Positions 42,460-54,850 of a stretch of 64,000 nt of DNA are shown piece after piece. Within the stretch, counting starts at the first letter, position 1, and each line of letters begins with the position of its first letter. Under the pieces are notes generated by a model that worked only from the letters and a program-made list of their open reading frames with translations, did no database searches and was not told the origin of the DNA. Position numbers and translations under genes: made by a program. Source of the stretch: Streptomyces pacificus (GTDB taxonomy: Bacteria; Actinomycetota; Actinomycetes; Streptomycetales; Streptomycetaceae); contig NZ_BLLG01000006.1 of the NCBI RefSeq assembly GCF_011766325.1, positions 292,169 through 356,168 of the forward strand. The letters run 5' to 3'.

Positions 42460-42710
42460 CCCCGCCGGAGCAGCACCAGGTGGCGCTGGAGCTCGAGCGG
42501 CTGCGCGGCACGATGGCGGAGGGATTCGCCGCACTGGGCGGCCGACTGGACAACGCGCTGCAGCGCACGTCTCAGACGGAGGCGGATATCGACAAGCTCG
42601 AGCAGCGGATCGAGCTGCTAGAGCGGGCCCGGTGGCCTCTGCCGTCGGTGGCCGCGCTGGTCGCGCTGGTGGGGCTGGGCCTGTCGCTGTATCAGCTGGC
42701 GGCCCGCTGA
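42456..42710 (+). CDS. Coiled-coil, C-terminal membrane protein (lysis accessory)
   Basis: An 84-residue protein with an N-terminal coiled coil (LERLRGTMAEGFAALGGRLD, DIDKLEQRIELLERA) and one C-terminal membrane helix (VAALVALVGLGLSLYQLAA). GTGA overlap with the holin gene suggests a role in lysis, such as a second holin, an antiholin or a spanin-like factor. Confidence 0.65.
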   Translation: MTPPEQHQVALELERLRGTMAEGFAALGGRLDNALQRTSQTEADIDKLEQRIELLERARWPLPSVAALVALVGLGLSLYQLAAR

Positions 42711-42711
42711 G

Positions 42712-42828
42712 ATGAGTGACGACGCGATCCGCGCCGCCATCGCCACCGGACACTCCGTCATCAGCATCGCCTCCGCCGCAGACCTCAGCCGCGCCCGCAT
42801 CTACCAGATCCGCGACGGCCGCCGCTGA
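42712..42828 (+). CDS. 38-residue HTH-like microprotein
   Basis: A very small protein, MSDDAIRAAIATGHSVISIA followed by SAADLSRARIYQIRDGRR, that reads as one complete helix-turn-helix unit with a basic end. It begins one base after the preceding stop. Function unknown. Confidence 0.5.
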   Translation: MSDDAIRAAIATGHSVISIASAADLSRARIYQIRDGRR

Positions 42829-42842
42829 CACCCCTCACACAC

Positions 42843-42885
42843 GCGCCCCCTGTCTGGTCCTCCGGGACCGGGCAGGGGGCGCTTT
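42843..42885 (+). terminator. Terminator ending the late operon
   Basis: GCGCCCCCTG pairs with CAGGGGGCGC and is followed by TTTC; GGTCC/GGGACC pairing inside lengthens the stem. It closes the late and lysis operon. Confidence 0.75.
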
Positions 42886-42930
42886 CGTCATGCCCGCTTG
42901 CGCGCAAGACCCCGCCTAGCGCTCGGACGA

Positions 42931-42946
42931 GCAATCCGACGCAATC
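42931..42946 (+). promoter_or_regulatory. GCAATC-N4-GCAATC direct repeat (site 1)
   Basis: GCAATCCGACGCAATC lies 65 bases before the gene at 43,011. An equal arrangement lies before the gene at 44,674. The two sites flank the HTH-DUF5753 unit. A candidate activator or repressor site just above the promoter. Confidence 0.5.
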
Positions 42947-43010
42947 ACCCACCGGTCAGCGCCCGACCGTCGCATGCTGGAGCCACCAACCAGCCACGAC
43001 GGAGGACGAC

Positions 43011-43211
43011 ATGACACTCCGCTTCATCGGCACCACGTCCGAGCACGGCAACTGCCCCACCCTCTACGAGATCGAGGAGACCGGGGACCTCGTCGTCCAG
43101 GGCGACGAGATCGACGCCGGGCACCGCGCCCAGCTCCGGGACCTCGGCGTATCGGAAACCGCCGTAGTCATCCCGCGGGACCTGCTCACCCGCTACGCCC
43201 CCAAGGAGTAA
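43011..43211 (+). CDS. 66-residue hypothetical protein
   Basis: A small mixed alpha/beta protein (LRFIGTTSEHGNCPTLYEIE, VVQGDEIDAGHRAQL) behind ACGGAGGACGAC. It is the first gene of a unit with the DUF6879 and HTH genes; such small partners commonly precede DUF6879 genes in Streptomyces. Confidence 0.65.
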   Translation: MTLRFIGTTSEHGNCPTLYEIEETGDLVVQGDEIDAGHRAQLRDLGVSETAVVIPRDLLTRYAPKE

Positions 43212-43213
43212 CC

Positions 43214-43747
43214 GTGCCCCTGGTGCCCTTCGAGGAGATCGCCCACCTGTTCAGCGAGTTCGAGCACACTGCGTTCCGGCTGGAGACCCGCCGCGGCTAC
43301 GCCTCCGACCGGCAGGGCGCCCGGTTCCAGGCGTTCATGCGCGGCACCGACCCGCAGCCCGAACCGGACCACCCGTGGAACGTCAACGTGCGGGAGAAGA
43401 CGGCGGCCGGCGGCCGGTTCTCACGGGTGCGGATCATCGACGAGCCGCCCACGGACGGACAGCAGTTCCTCATGGCCACTGCGGCCGGCAACATCGCCGC
43501 AGGCGAGGACATCCGCGTCCTACCCCGTGGGGAAGCCGTGCGCCTCGCCCTTCCCGGCTACGACTTCTGGCTGTTCGACTCCCAGGCCATGGTCCGCATG
43601 CACATCGACGACACCGACACCACGGTCGGCGTGGAGCTCGTCGAGGACCAGGCGCAGGTTCTCGCCGCCTGCCGAGCCCGAGACGCTGCCTGGCCCCTGG
43701 CCGTCCCTACTGCCGAGGCCTGGGCACAGGTACGTTCGTCTGTGTGA
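43214..43747 (+). CDS. DUF6879 family protein
   Basis: A 177-residue protein with the DUF6879 signature: FEHTAFRLETRRGYASDRQG, FMRGTDPQPEPDHPWN and the C-terminal YDFWLFDSQAMVRMHIDD and LAACRARDAAW. These proteins are common in Streptomyces and almost always sit beside an HTH-DUF5753 regulator, as here. Their function is unknown; a signalling or toxin-antitoxin-like partnership has been proposed for the regulator family. Overlaps the regulator gene by four bases. Confidence 0.8.
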   Translation: MPLVPFEEIAHLFSEFEHTAFRLETRRGYASDRQGARFQAFMRGTDPQPEPDHPWNVNVREKTAAGGRFSRVRIIDEPPTDGQQFLMATAAGNIAAGEDIRVLPRGEAVRLALPGYDFWLFDSQAMVRMHIDDTDTTVGVELVEDQAQVLAACRARDAAWPLAVPTAEAWAQVRSSV

Positions 43748-44586
43748 CCACGGACTACCAGACCGCACGGGTCGCCCTCGGTGCGCGGCTGCGCGAGCTG
43801 CGTACCGAGACCGGCCTGACCGGGAAGGACTTCGCCGACCGGCTCGGCTGGCAGCCCTCGAAAGTGTCCCGTCTGGAGCACGGGAAGCAGACCGCGACGG
43901 AGGCCGACCTCGAGGCCTGGGCCGCCGCCGCAGGCGCGCCCGAGCACGCCGCCGACCTGAAGAGCCGCCTCCGGGGGCTCGAGTCCCAGCAGCGCTCGTG
44001 GCGCCGCCAGCTCGCCACCGGACACCGGCCGGTCCAGGACCGCTACGTCGTGGAGTACCGGCAGACGGCGACCGTCCGCGGCTACGAGGCCACCGTCATC
44101 CCGGGCCTGTTTCAGACGCCCGGTTACGCCCGGCACCTGCTGCTGCAGAACGCCGACCTGATGGGCTCCCCCCGCGATACCGACGAGGCTGTGGCCGCCC
44201 GTATGCGCCGCCAGGAGGTGCTGTACGAGGCGGGCAAGCTGTTCCGCGTCCTCGTGTGGGAGGGCGCCCTCCACGCGCTGATCTGCCCGCACGACGTCAT
44301 GGCCGGCCAACTGGACCGGCTCGTCGGGCTGATCGGCATGAGCACCGTGGAGCTGGGGATCGTCCCGCTAGGCGCCCCGCTGGGGTTGACCCCGAAGCAC
44401 GGTTTTTGGATCTTCGGTGAGAAGCGCGTCATCGTCGAGACCATCAACACGGAGCTCCAGTACGACTCGGTCGACGACCTCGCCCTGTACGGACGGGTGT
44501 GGGACCGCCTCAGCGAAGGGGCAGCGCACGGTGCGCGGGCGCACCGTCTGATTGCCCGGGCTCGCGCACACCTCTCGCCCGCGTGA
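43744..44586 (+). CDS. HTH-DUF5753 (Scr1-family) transcriptional regulator
   Basis: A 280-residue regulator. The N-terminal Xre-like HTH is residues about 10-65 (LRELRTETGLTGKDFADRLG, QPSKVSRLEHGKQT); the DUF5753 domain follows with ATVIPGLFQTPGYARHLL, MRRQEVLYEAGKLFRVLVWE and ELQYDSVDDLALYGRVWDRL. The annotation 'Scr1 family antitoxin-like regulator' applies. The usual DUF397 partner is absent here; DUF6879 lies upstream instead. The GTG is set by a GTGA overlap. Confidence 0.87.
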   Translation: MTTDYQTARVALGARLRELRTETGLTGKDFADRLGWQPSKVSRLEHGKQTATEADLEAWAAAAGAPEHAADLKSRLRGLESQQRSWRRQLATGHRPVQDRYVVEYRQTATVRGYEATVIPGLFQTPGYARHLLLQNADLMGSPRDTDEAVAARMRRQEVLYEAGKLFRVLVWEGALHALICPHDVMAGQLDRLVGLIGMSTVELGIVPLGAPLGLTPKHGFWIFGEKRVIVETINTELQYDSVDDLALYGRVWDRLSEGAAHGARAHRLIARARAHLSPA

Positions 44587-44617
44587 GCAACGGCTCACAA
44601 GCTGCTGAGCGGCCCGC

Positions 44618-44633
44618 GCAATCCTGAGCAATC
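44618..44633 (+). promoter_or_regulatory. GCAATC-N4-GCAATC direct repeat (site 2)
   Basis: GCAATCCTGAGCAATC lies just above a likely -10 (TACGGT, 44,661-44,666), 28 bases further on. The start codon at 44,674 is then close enough to the expected transcription start for a leaderless mRNA. Same spacing and motif as site 1. Confidence 0.5.
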
Positions 44634-44673
44634 GGCGCGCCAGGGCGGGCCGTCGGTTCCTACGGTCCTGGTC

Positions 44674-44871
44674 ATGGAGACGGGAATCCAGCCGGCCGCG
44701 GGCGGACACGCGGACACGCACAGCTACTGCCACTGGCACAAAGGGCCTTCCGGGAGCGCCCGCCTGGTCGATCTCGTCGAGCGGCAGTCCGGGCCCCCGG
44801 TCGCGCTGTACGCCTGCCAGCCGTGCCGCGAGCAGCGCCGGCTCCCCGTGCGGCTGGAGGCGACGGCATGA
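44674..44871 (+). CDS. Small Cys-rich Streptomyces-type protein
   Basis: A 65-residue protein with HSYCHWHKGPSGSARLVDLV and YACQPCREQRRL. The CxxH and CxxC pattern probably binds zinc. Similar small proteins occur near DUF397/DUF6879-HTH loci in Streptomyces. The function is unknown; leaderless translation is likely. Confidence 0.65.
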   Translation: METGIQPAAGGHADTHSYCHWHKGPSGSARLVDLVERQSGPPVALYACQPCREQRRLPVRLEATA

Positions 44872-45131
44872 AGCTCTGGGACCACGCCACCACGACGACT
44901 GACGGGCGCACCGGGCTGATCACGATGGACCTCGGTGACCACATGTTCCGGGTCCGTTTCCATCACGGCCGCGCGCCGCGGCCCGGGCTCCTGAGCGAAG
45001 CGACGATCCGCGGCGAGCGGCTGCGGCCGGCGACCGCCGAGGAGAAGGCCCAGGCGGTCGCGGCAGGGCTGGTGCGGGAGAACGAACGCAGCGGCCTGCG
45101 CCCGGCCCCGAAGAGCCGCCGCCCGGAGTAG
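44868..45131 (+). CDS. 87-residue hypothetical protein
   Basis: A protein coupled to the previous gene by ATGA. The beta-rich start (MKLWDHATTTTDGRTGLITM and MFRVRFHHGRAP) resembles an Sm-like or OB-like barrel, and the tail is basic. Not recognised. Confidence 0.6.
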   Translation: MKLWDHATTTTDGRTGLITMDLGDHMFRVRFHHGRAPRPGLLSEATIRGERLRPATAEEKAQAVAAGLVRENERSGLRPAPKSRRPE

Positions 45132-45188
45132 CACCCGGACGGTACGGCGGGCGTCCGACGGCGATCTCTACAGGCCGCCCGCTGCCAC

Positions 45189-45231
45189 GGCCCCGGCCGG
45201 TCACAGGATTCCCGTCCCGCCGGCCGGGGCC
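45189..45231 (+). terminator. 12-bp perfect hairpin
   Basis: GGCCCCGGCCGG pairs with CCGGCCGGGGCC across a 19-base loop, following the 44,674-45,131 gene pair. Confidence 0.6.
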
Positions 45232-45264
45232 CTCGAACCGATGACAGAGGAGAGAGGCGAGTAC

Positions 45265-45579
45265 GTGAGCATCGCGGTACTGGAGCCGGAGGGCCTGCTG
45301 GGGGAAACCGTGTGCCAGGGGTGCTGGCTGCGCCCGGCCGGGACGAAGGGGCTGGCGACCGGCCTCGCCCGCTGCGGGGGGTGCGCTGATGCCAACGTCC
45401 CTGCGAGGGTAGATCTGTTCCCGCCGCTCGGGATCTACCGCCTGACGTGGGTAAAGATCCGTCGGGGCGAGACTGAGGCCCGGCACCGTGGCCCGGGCGC
45501 GCCGCAGAGCCCTCCCGATCCGGGGCCGCCGCTGCCGTCTCCTGCTCCTACCCCGACGCCTGGCCGGCCGCCGGTCTAG
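45265..45579 (+). CDS. Zinc-ribbon-like small protein
   Basis: A 104-residue protein with CQGCWLRP and ARCGGCADAN as zinc ligands, then a proline-rich tail. I place the start at GTG because GAGGAGAGAGG lies just upstream; an ATG at 45,241 in the same frame lacks a ribosome site. It converges with the Xre gene and overlaps its end by four bases. Function unknown. Confidence 0.55.
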   Translation: MSIAVLEPEGLLGETVCQGCWLRPAGTKGLATGLARCGGCADANVPARVDLFPPLGIYRLTWVKIRRGETEARHRGPGAPQSPPDPGPPLPSPAPTPTPGRPPV

Positions 45580-45881
45580 GTGGCGCTCGTGCTGCCCCGG
45601 TCCCCCTGCGTCCCCCGTCGCGGGCGGGCCGGGGCGTCGTCGCGGAGGAGGTCCTCGACGGCGAGATCGAGGGCGTGGGCGATACGGAGCACTGTGCTGA
45701 GCGGTGGGTCGCTGATCGCGTACTCGATCCGGTGGACGGTCTTGCTGTCGATCGCTACGAGTTCGCCGAGTCGCTCCTGTGTGAGGTTCTGGGTGAGTCG
45801 TCTGGAGCGGATGCGGGCGCCGATGGCCCGGCGGCGGGTGAGTACCCAGTCGGGCAGCGGGTCGGACGACACCAGACCCAC
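45576..45881 (-). CDS. Xre-family repressor
   Basis: A 101-residue regulator with a full Xre HTH, IGARIRSRRLTQNLTQERLG and ELVAIDSKTVHRIEYAISDP, then AHALDLAVEDLLRDD. The GTG start has no clear ribosome site and may be leaderless. It is transcribed leftward from the right end of the prophage, next to a 16-bp inverted repeat, and could maintain lysogeny or control accessory genes. Host origin cannot be fully excluded. Confidence 0.8.
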   Translation of the reverse strand: MGLVSSDPLPDWVLTRRRAIGARIRSRRLTQNLTQERLGELVAIDSKTVHRIEYAISDPPLSTVLRIAHALDLAVEDLLRDDAPARPRRGTQGDRGSTSAT

Positions 45882-45907
45882 GCTGGAGTGATCTTGGCAG
45901 TATGTCC

Positions 45908-45923
45908 TTACCTGGCTAGGTAA
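45908..45923. promoter_or_regulatory. Inverted repeat TTACCT-N4-AGGTAA, probable Xre operator
   Basis: TTACCTGGCTAGGTAA lies 26 bases upstream of the Xre start. On the minus strand a CATACT hexamer follows it in -10 position. This placement fits autorepression. Confidence 0.55.
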
Positions 45924-46051
45924 AAAGTTTGATCTTGTAGTGGTCGGGAAACTCGCCAGGCAAGGCGGATGTGGCCCACAAAGACCTCCCGCCCGCGACG
46001 GCGGTGAGGAGCGGCCGCGGCGTGATTGGCGTCCGCCGCGGCCGCGCGCCC

Positions 46052-46072
46052 CTGACCGTTCCTGGCCGGTTC
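46052..46072 (+). promoter_or_regulatory. CCGGTTC-type double motif, matches the site before ssb
   Basis: CTGACCGTTC directly followed by CTGGCCGGTTC closely resembles 9219-9240. It lies in the gene-free right arm of the prophage. Confidence 0.3.
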
Positions 46073-46075
46073 ACG

Positions 46076-46105
46076 CCGCCCCGCTCTCCTTGGAGGGCGG
46101 GGCGG
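46076..46105. terminator. 9-bp hairpin in the right arm
   Basis: CCGCCCCGC pairs with GCGGGGCGG over a 12-base loop. It is the first of two strong hairpins in the gene-free stretch 45,882-46,421. Confidence 0.45.
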
Positions 46106-46122
46106 TCTACTGTGGGCAGCAT

Positions 46123-46159
46123 GACGCCCCCTGCTGCGATATCCGGCAGGGGGCGTCTT
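46123..46159 (+). terminator. 12-bp hairpin in the right arm
   Basis: GACGCCCCCTGC pairs perfectly with GCAGGGGGCGTC and is followed by TT. With the hairpin just before it, it would insulate the prophage end from the host tRNA region. Confidence 0.55.
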
Positions 46160-46372
46160 CCCGGACGAAGGCCTCCCGTGACTCTTCGCCCAGTCTCGTC
46201 TGGGGCTGTGGCGTCAGACGGACGGTGTGGTCACGCTCGTCTACCCCAAGGGCACTGTACCCGGGGCGATCACTCTTCTACACCCCGTAGCTGATCATCT
46301 ACAGAACTGCGATGTTGTGTTCGAGTTAAGTTACGGACTAGTACCGGATTCTCAAGATCAAGACATGTAGAA
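46160..46372. other. Gene-free right arm, probable attachment region
   Basis: There is no coding potential here. From 46,290 the base composition falls far below the rest of the window, and TCTAC/GTAGA motifs recur (for example near 46,239, 46,271, 46,298 and 46,366). Such lower-GC arms beside a tRNA 3' end are typical of integrase binding regions, but the att core cannot be defined without the left end. Confidence 0.4.
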
Positions 46373-46402
46373 GGCCCGGTAGACGATGATCTCTACCGGG
46401 CC
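46373..46402 (-). terminator. Terminator downstream of tRNA-Ile
   Basis: Read on the minus strand, GGCCCGGTAGA pairs with TCTACCGGGCC across eight bases and is followed by TTCT. It lies 20 bases beyond the tRNA 3' end. Confidence 0.7.
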
Positions 46403-46421
46403 TCTGACCTGCGGGTAAGTC

Positions 46422-46498
46422 TGGTGGGGCTAACAGGATTTGAACCTGTGGCCTCATCCTTATCAGGGATGCGCTCTAACCAACTGAGCTATAGCCCC
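46422..46498 (-). tRNA. tRNA-Ile (anticodon GAT)
   Basis: A complete 77-nt tRNA with encoded CCA. Acceptor arms GGGGCTA and TAGCCCC, D-arm AGCTCAGTTGGTTAGAGC, anticodon arm with CTGATAA (anticodon bases 46,464-46,462) and T-arm with GGTTCAAATCC are all visible. It reads AUC/AUU. The prophage abuts its 3' end, so it is the probable attB locus; the gene remains intact. Confidence 0.95.
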
Positions 46499-46596
46499 GC
46501 CGCGCTGCGCGCTGACCCCTGAAGGTTAGCGCACGCGGGGGGTAGTCCCAAAATCGGTTCTCCACCCCCCGGGACCTCGGCTTTTTCGTCCTCGGC

Positions 46597-47322
46597 CTAT
46601 TCGTCCTCGGCCAGCGTGAGCTCGACTCCGCCCACGAACCCGGCGGAGAGGTTGTAGATGAAGGCGCCAAGTGTCGCCAGTGCCGTGGCCAGCACCACGT
46701 CGATGACCGCGATCACCGATGTGAAGAGAAGCACCCGCGGGAGCGAGAGGAACGACTGGAGGTCGAAGCCGTTGCTCTCGTTCGATCCCGTGGCCTCGCT
46801 GATCGTCCCGCCGACCGTCGAGAAGACGCCCATGGCGTCCATGACCATCCACAGCACCGCCGCGGCGACGATCGTGCAGATGCCCAGGGCGATCGAGAGC
46901 AGGAAGCTGACCTTCATCACCGACCACGGGTCGGCCTTGGCCACCCGCAGGCGCGCCTTGCGCGTCCGGGGCTGGGTGGTCGCCCCGGTACGGGGCCTGC
47001 GGACGGCCGCGCCCTCGGCCGCCTGCTGAGCTTGTTGCGCTTGTTGCGCCTGCGGCCCAGGACGCGGCTGACCGCCCTGCGTCCCCCCAGAGGGGGAGGG
47101 GTACGCCTGGGGCGGATGGTACGGCTGGGTTCCCTGCTGCACCGGTTGCTCCCCACCATAGGTTTCCTGCGAGGGCTGCGGCCCCCGGCTGTCGGTCACG
47201 GTCGTCGCCCCGCCATCGGCGGGATCGCCCCCCGCCCGGGAGTGCGAGGCGGAGCCACCGGCACCGTTCGCCCCGGAGGCATCGCCGGCATCGGCCGGTC
47301 CGGCGCCGGTGGCTCCACTCAC
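46597..47322 (-). CDS. DUF3566 membrane protein
   Basis: A 241-residue protein. The first 110 residues are disordered and rich in G, Q, P and A (with a QQAQQAQQA stretch). A basic RTRKARLRV segment and two membrane regions follow (VSFLLSIALGICTIVAAAVL and VIAVIDVVLATALATLGAF), closing with YNLSAGFVGGVELTLAED, the DUF3566 signature. In actinobacteria it is the usual neighbour of gyrA. The exact role is unknown; a membrane function in cell growth is plausible. It starts three bases after the gyrA stop. Confidence 0.9.
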   Translation of the reverse strand: MSGATGAGPADAGDASGANGAGGSASHSRAGGDPADGGATTVTDSRGPQPSQETYGGEQPVQQGTQPYHPPQAYPSPSGGTQGGQPRPGPQAQQAQQAQQAAEGAAVRRPRTGATTQPRTRKARLRVAKADPWSVMKVSFLLSIALGICTIVAAAVLWMVMDAMGVFSTVGGTISEATGSNESNGFDLQSFLSLPRVLLFTSVIAVIDVVLATALATLGAFIYNLSAGFVGGVELTLAEDE

Positions 47323-47325
47323 GCT

Positions 47326-50052
<2,727 letters not shown>

Positions 50053-50093
50053 TGCTGGTCTTCAGTCCTTTCGAGCGGTCAGCTGAGACCGGC

Positions 50094-52364
<2,271 letters not shown>

Positions 52365-52794
52365 TCACGCAGGCTTTGAGCGCTTCGGCCTGTCAACCCC
52401 CGGCTACGGTGAGGGACACCCCGGGCGCCCCACCGGTCCCACCGCGGAAGAGGCTGCCCCGCCGGAGGGCGAGCGCCGGGGGGACGGGGGAGTGCTGCCC
52501 CCGCCCCGATGCGCTCTGACCTGCGACGATGGTCGACATCTGCGGCCCGCGCACTGCGGTCGGCGGGGGAAGCGGCAGAGGGGTGCAGCAGGTGGGTGCG
52601 GTCTGCCGTCGCGGCCGTCGCACCCGGTCCGCGGGGGAACGGGGCACCGCACTGCGGGCACCGGCCGGTGAACGGCCGTCCCACGGGCCGGGAACCGCGG
52701 CAGGCGCGGGGGGAGGGCGGGCCGCGACGAGCCGGAGACGGACGTGCGCTTGTGACGCAGACCACTTCGCGGCAAGGCTCCCCGGACAGGGCCC

Positions 52795-52841
52795 GGGTGG
52801 GCGGCCTCTGGAGAGGAGCGGGTGGGCGGCCTCTGGAGAGG
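52795..52841. repeat. Tandem duplication, 25-bp period
   Basis: A 22-base block beginning GGGTGGGCGGCCTCTGG occurs twice without change, at 52,795 and 52,820, in the non-coding stretch between gyrB and the DUF721 gene. Confidence 0.8.
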
Positions 52842-52951
52842 GGCGCGTGAAAGGAGCGGCAAGGGCGCGCGGAAGGGCGGATACGCGTGGTCTCCGTGCG
52901 GCGGCCCCGGGCGCCCCTGGCTTCCGGGGAGCACCCCCGGGCTTCACCGGT

Positions 52952-52988
52952 GCGTGCAGGCGGCAGCCGCGCGTGCAGGCGGCAGCCG
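52952..52988. repeat. Tandem duplication, 19-bp period
   Basis: GCGTGCAGGCGGCAGCCG occurs at 52,952 and again at 52,971 with one base between copies. Confidence 0.8.
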
Positions 52989-53059
52989 GGCCTTCAGATG
53001 CCGGGCGGACCGGCGCCAGCCCTGTGCACGGTGGCGTGGTCTCGGCCGTACCCGGGACG

Positions 53060-53653
53060 TCAGCCGCAGGTGTCGCCGGGGCCCGTGCTGCCGGGCGCGC
53101 GCAGCGGACCGAAGCGGCGGACGGGACCGCCCGGCCCCAGAACCCTGATCACCCGGACCGTGCCCTGGCCGAGGGCCTCGTTCAGCCGGGCCACGAGCCG
53201 CGGGGCGAGCAGCCTCAGCTGGGTCGCCCACACCGTCGAGTCGCACTGGACGGTGAGCACGCGCTGGCCCGGATCCTCGTCGAAGCGGAGCGGGACGCAG
53301 TGTCTCGCCAGGTCCTCGCCGACGATCTGCGGCCAGCGGCCCATCACTCCGCCGACCGCCGCGGGGGTTTCCCAGCCCCGCTCGGTGATCAGCCGGTTGA
53401 TCGCCGCGCCCAGTGGCAGGGGATCCCGGCCGTCCGCCCGGGCTCCGGACCGCAGCCCACCCCCCCGCCTGGCCTGGCGCTTCTCCAGTGCGGCCGCGCC
53501 CTGGGCCCGAGCCCGCTCCCTCGCCGCGTGCAGTGCCACCCGTGCCAGGTCCACGCCCGAGGGCAGGGGCAGCGGTCCCGAAGGCCCTGACTGCGCTGAC
53601 GGCGCTGACGGAGCGCCCGTCCCGGACACCCACTCGGTCCCGTTCTCGCTCAT
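53060..53653 (-). CDS. DUF721 (DciA-like) family protein
   Basis: A 197-residue protein. The DUF721 core lies at about residues 80-175: [38 protein letters not shown] and [17 protein letters not shown]. Family members include DciA, the ancestral loader of DnaB helicase, and the actinobacterial gene between recF and gyrB is generally assigned to it. The N-terminal 75 residues are disordered and basic. Its start overlaps the recF stop by four bases. Confidence 0.88.
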   Translation of the reverse strand: MSENGTEWVSGTGAPSAPSAQSGPSGPLPLPSGVDLARVALHAARERARAQGAAALEKRQARRGGGLRSGARADGRDPLPLGAAINRLITERGWETPAAVGGVMGRWPQIVGEDLARHCVPLRFDEDPGQRVLTVQCDSTVWATQLRLLAPRLVARLNEALGQGTVRVIRVLGPGGPVRRFGPLRAPGSTGPGDTCG

Positions 53654-54774
53654 GCGCGCCCCACCGCCCCGTCCGCGACCCGGTACCGCGCGCCCGCCAG
53701 CACCCCCGGAACGTCCTCGTCCACCGCGGCCGTCACCAGCACCTGCTCACCCGGGGCGACCAGCTCCGCCAGCCGCTCCCGACGACGGGTGTCGAGCTCG
53801 GCGAACACGTCGTCGAGCACCAGCACCGGCTCGTTGCCCTCCGCCCGCAGCAGGTCGTACGAGGCCAACCGCAGCGCGAGCGCGTAGGACCAGGACTCGC
53901 CGTGGCTGGCATAGCCCTTCGCCGGCATCCCGCCCAGCTTCAGCAGCAGCTCATCGCGGTGCGGCCCGACCAGCGTGACCCCGCGCTCGATCTCCTGCCT
54001 GCGGGTCTCGCCCAGCTCGGCCGCGAGCTGCTCGTACCACTCCTCGCGCGACCGGGCGGCACCGCCGCCCGCCGACCCGCGGTACTCGAGGGCGAGCGGG
54101 CCTCCGCCCGGGGCCAGCTGCTCGTACGCCTTGTCCGCCAGGGGCTGCAGAGCGGCGATCAGATCCAGCCGGCGGGCCAGCAGCTCCGCCCCTGCCCGGG
54201 CGAGGTGCTGGTCCCACACGTCCAGGGTCGACAGGTCCATGGCGCGACCGCCGTGCCGTCGCGCCATCGCGGCCGACTTCAGCAGCGTGTTGCGCTGTCT
54301 GAGCACCCGCTCGTAGTCCGACCGCACCCCCGCCATCCGGGGCGAGCGCGCCGTGACCAGGTCGTCCAGGAAGCGCCTGCGCTCGCCCGGATCGCCCTTC
54401 ACCAGGGCCAGATCCTCCGGGGCGAACAGTACGGTCCTGACGATCCCCACCACGTCACGGGGCCTGACCTGCGAAGACCTGTTGATACGCGCCCGGTTCG
54501 ACTTCCCCGGATTGAGCTCCAGCTCAATCAGCTGGGACCGCTCGCCCTGGGTGACCGCGGCCCTGATGACCGCCCGCTCCGCCCCCGTACGCACCAGCGG
54601 TGCGTCCGAGGAGACCCGGTGGCTGCCGAGCGTCGCGAGATAGCCGACGGCCTCCACCAGATTGGTCTTGCCCTGCCCGTTGGCCCCGGTGAAAGCGGTG
54701 ACGCCCGGCTCGAGCGCGACCTCGACCCGGGCGTACGAGCGGAAGTCGGCCAGCGACAGATGCGTGACATGCAT
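53650..54774 (-). CDS. recF: DNA replication and repair protein RecF
   Basis: A 374-residue SMC-like ATPase that helps load RecA at gaps. It begins [14 protein letters not shown], has Walker [10 protein letters not shown] (near residue 36), the ABC signature region [18 protein letters not shown] and a Walker B ending [20 protein letters not shown] chose the ATG that matches the family start; the frame extends nine codons further upstream. Standard dnaA-dnaN-recF-gyrB order. Confidence 0.96.
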   Translation of the reverse strand: MHVTHLSLADFRSYARVEVALEPGVTAFTGANGQGKTNLVEAVGYLATLGSHRVSSDAPLVRTGAERAVIRAAVTQGERSQLIELELNPGKSNRARINRSSQVRPRDVVGIVRTVLFAPEDLALVKGDPGERRRFLDDLVTARSPRMAGVRSDYERVLRQRNTLLKSAAMARRHGGRAMDLSTLDVWDQHLARAGAELLARRLDLIAALQPLADKAYEQLAPGGGPLALEYRGSAGGGAARSREEWYEQLAAELGETRRQEIERGVTLVGPHRDELLLKLGGMPAKGYASHGESWSYALALRLASYDLLRAEGNEPVLVLDDVFAELDTRRRERLAELVAPGEQVLVTAAVDEDVPGVLAGARYRVADGAVGRA

Positions 54775-54850
54775 GGCGACGCCGACCTCCCTACGGCCCA
54801 CCGCTCCGTGCTCGCTGCCGGCCGGGGGGCCTTTCTCCGCAGTCCGTGGA

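Larger units (their letters stand above)
1..46421. mobile_element. Siphovirus-type prophage (left end outside window)
   Basis: The segment runs continuously from early replication genes through terminase, portal, capsid, tail, endolysin and holin to accessory regulators, and then meets the 3' end of a host tRNA-Ile gene followed by housekeeping genes. The morphogenesis genes are intact and in the usual order, so this looks like a complete or nearly complete phage genome. No integrase is visible; it must lie left of the window or be missing. The right boundary is inferred from the tRNA and not proven by a duplicated att core. Confidence 0.88.
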
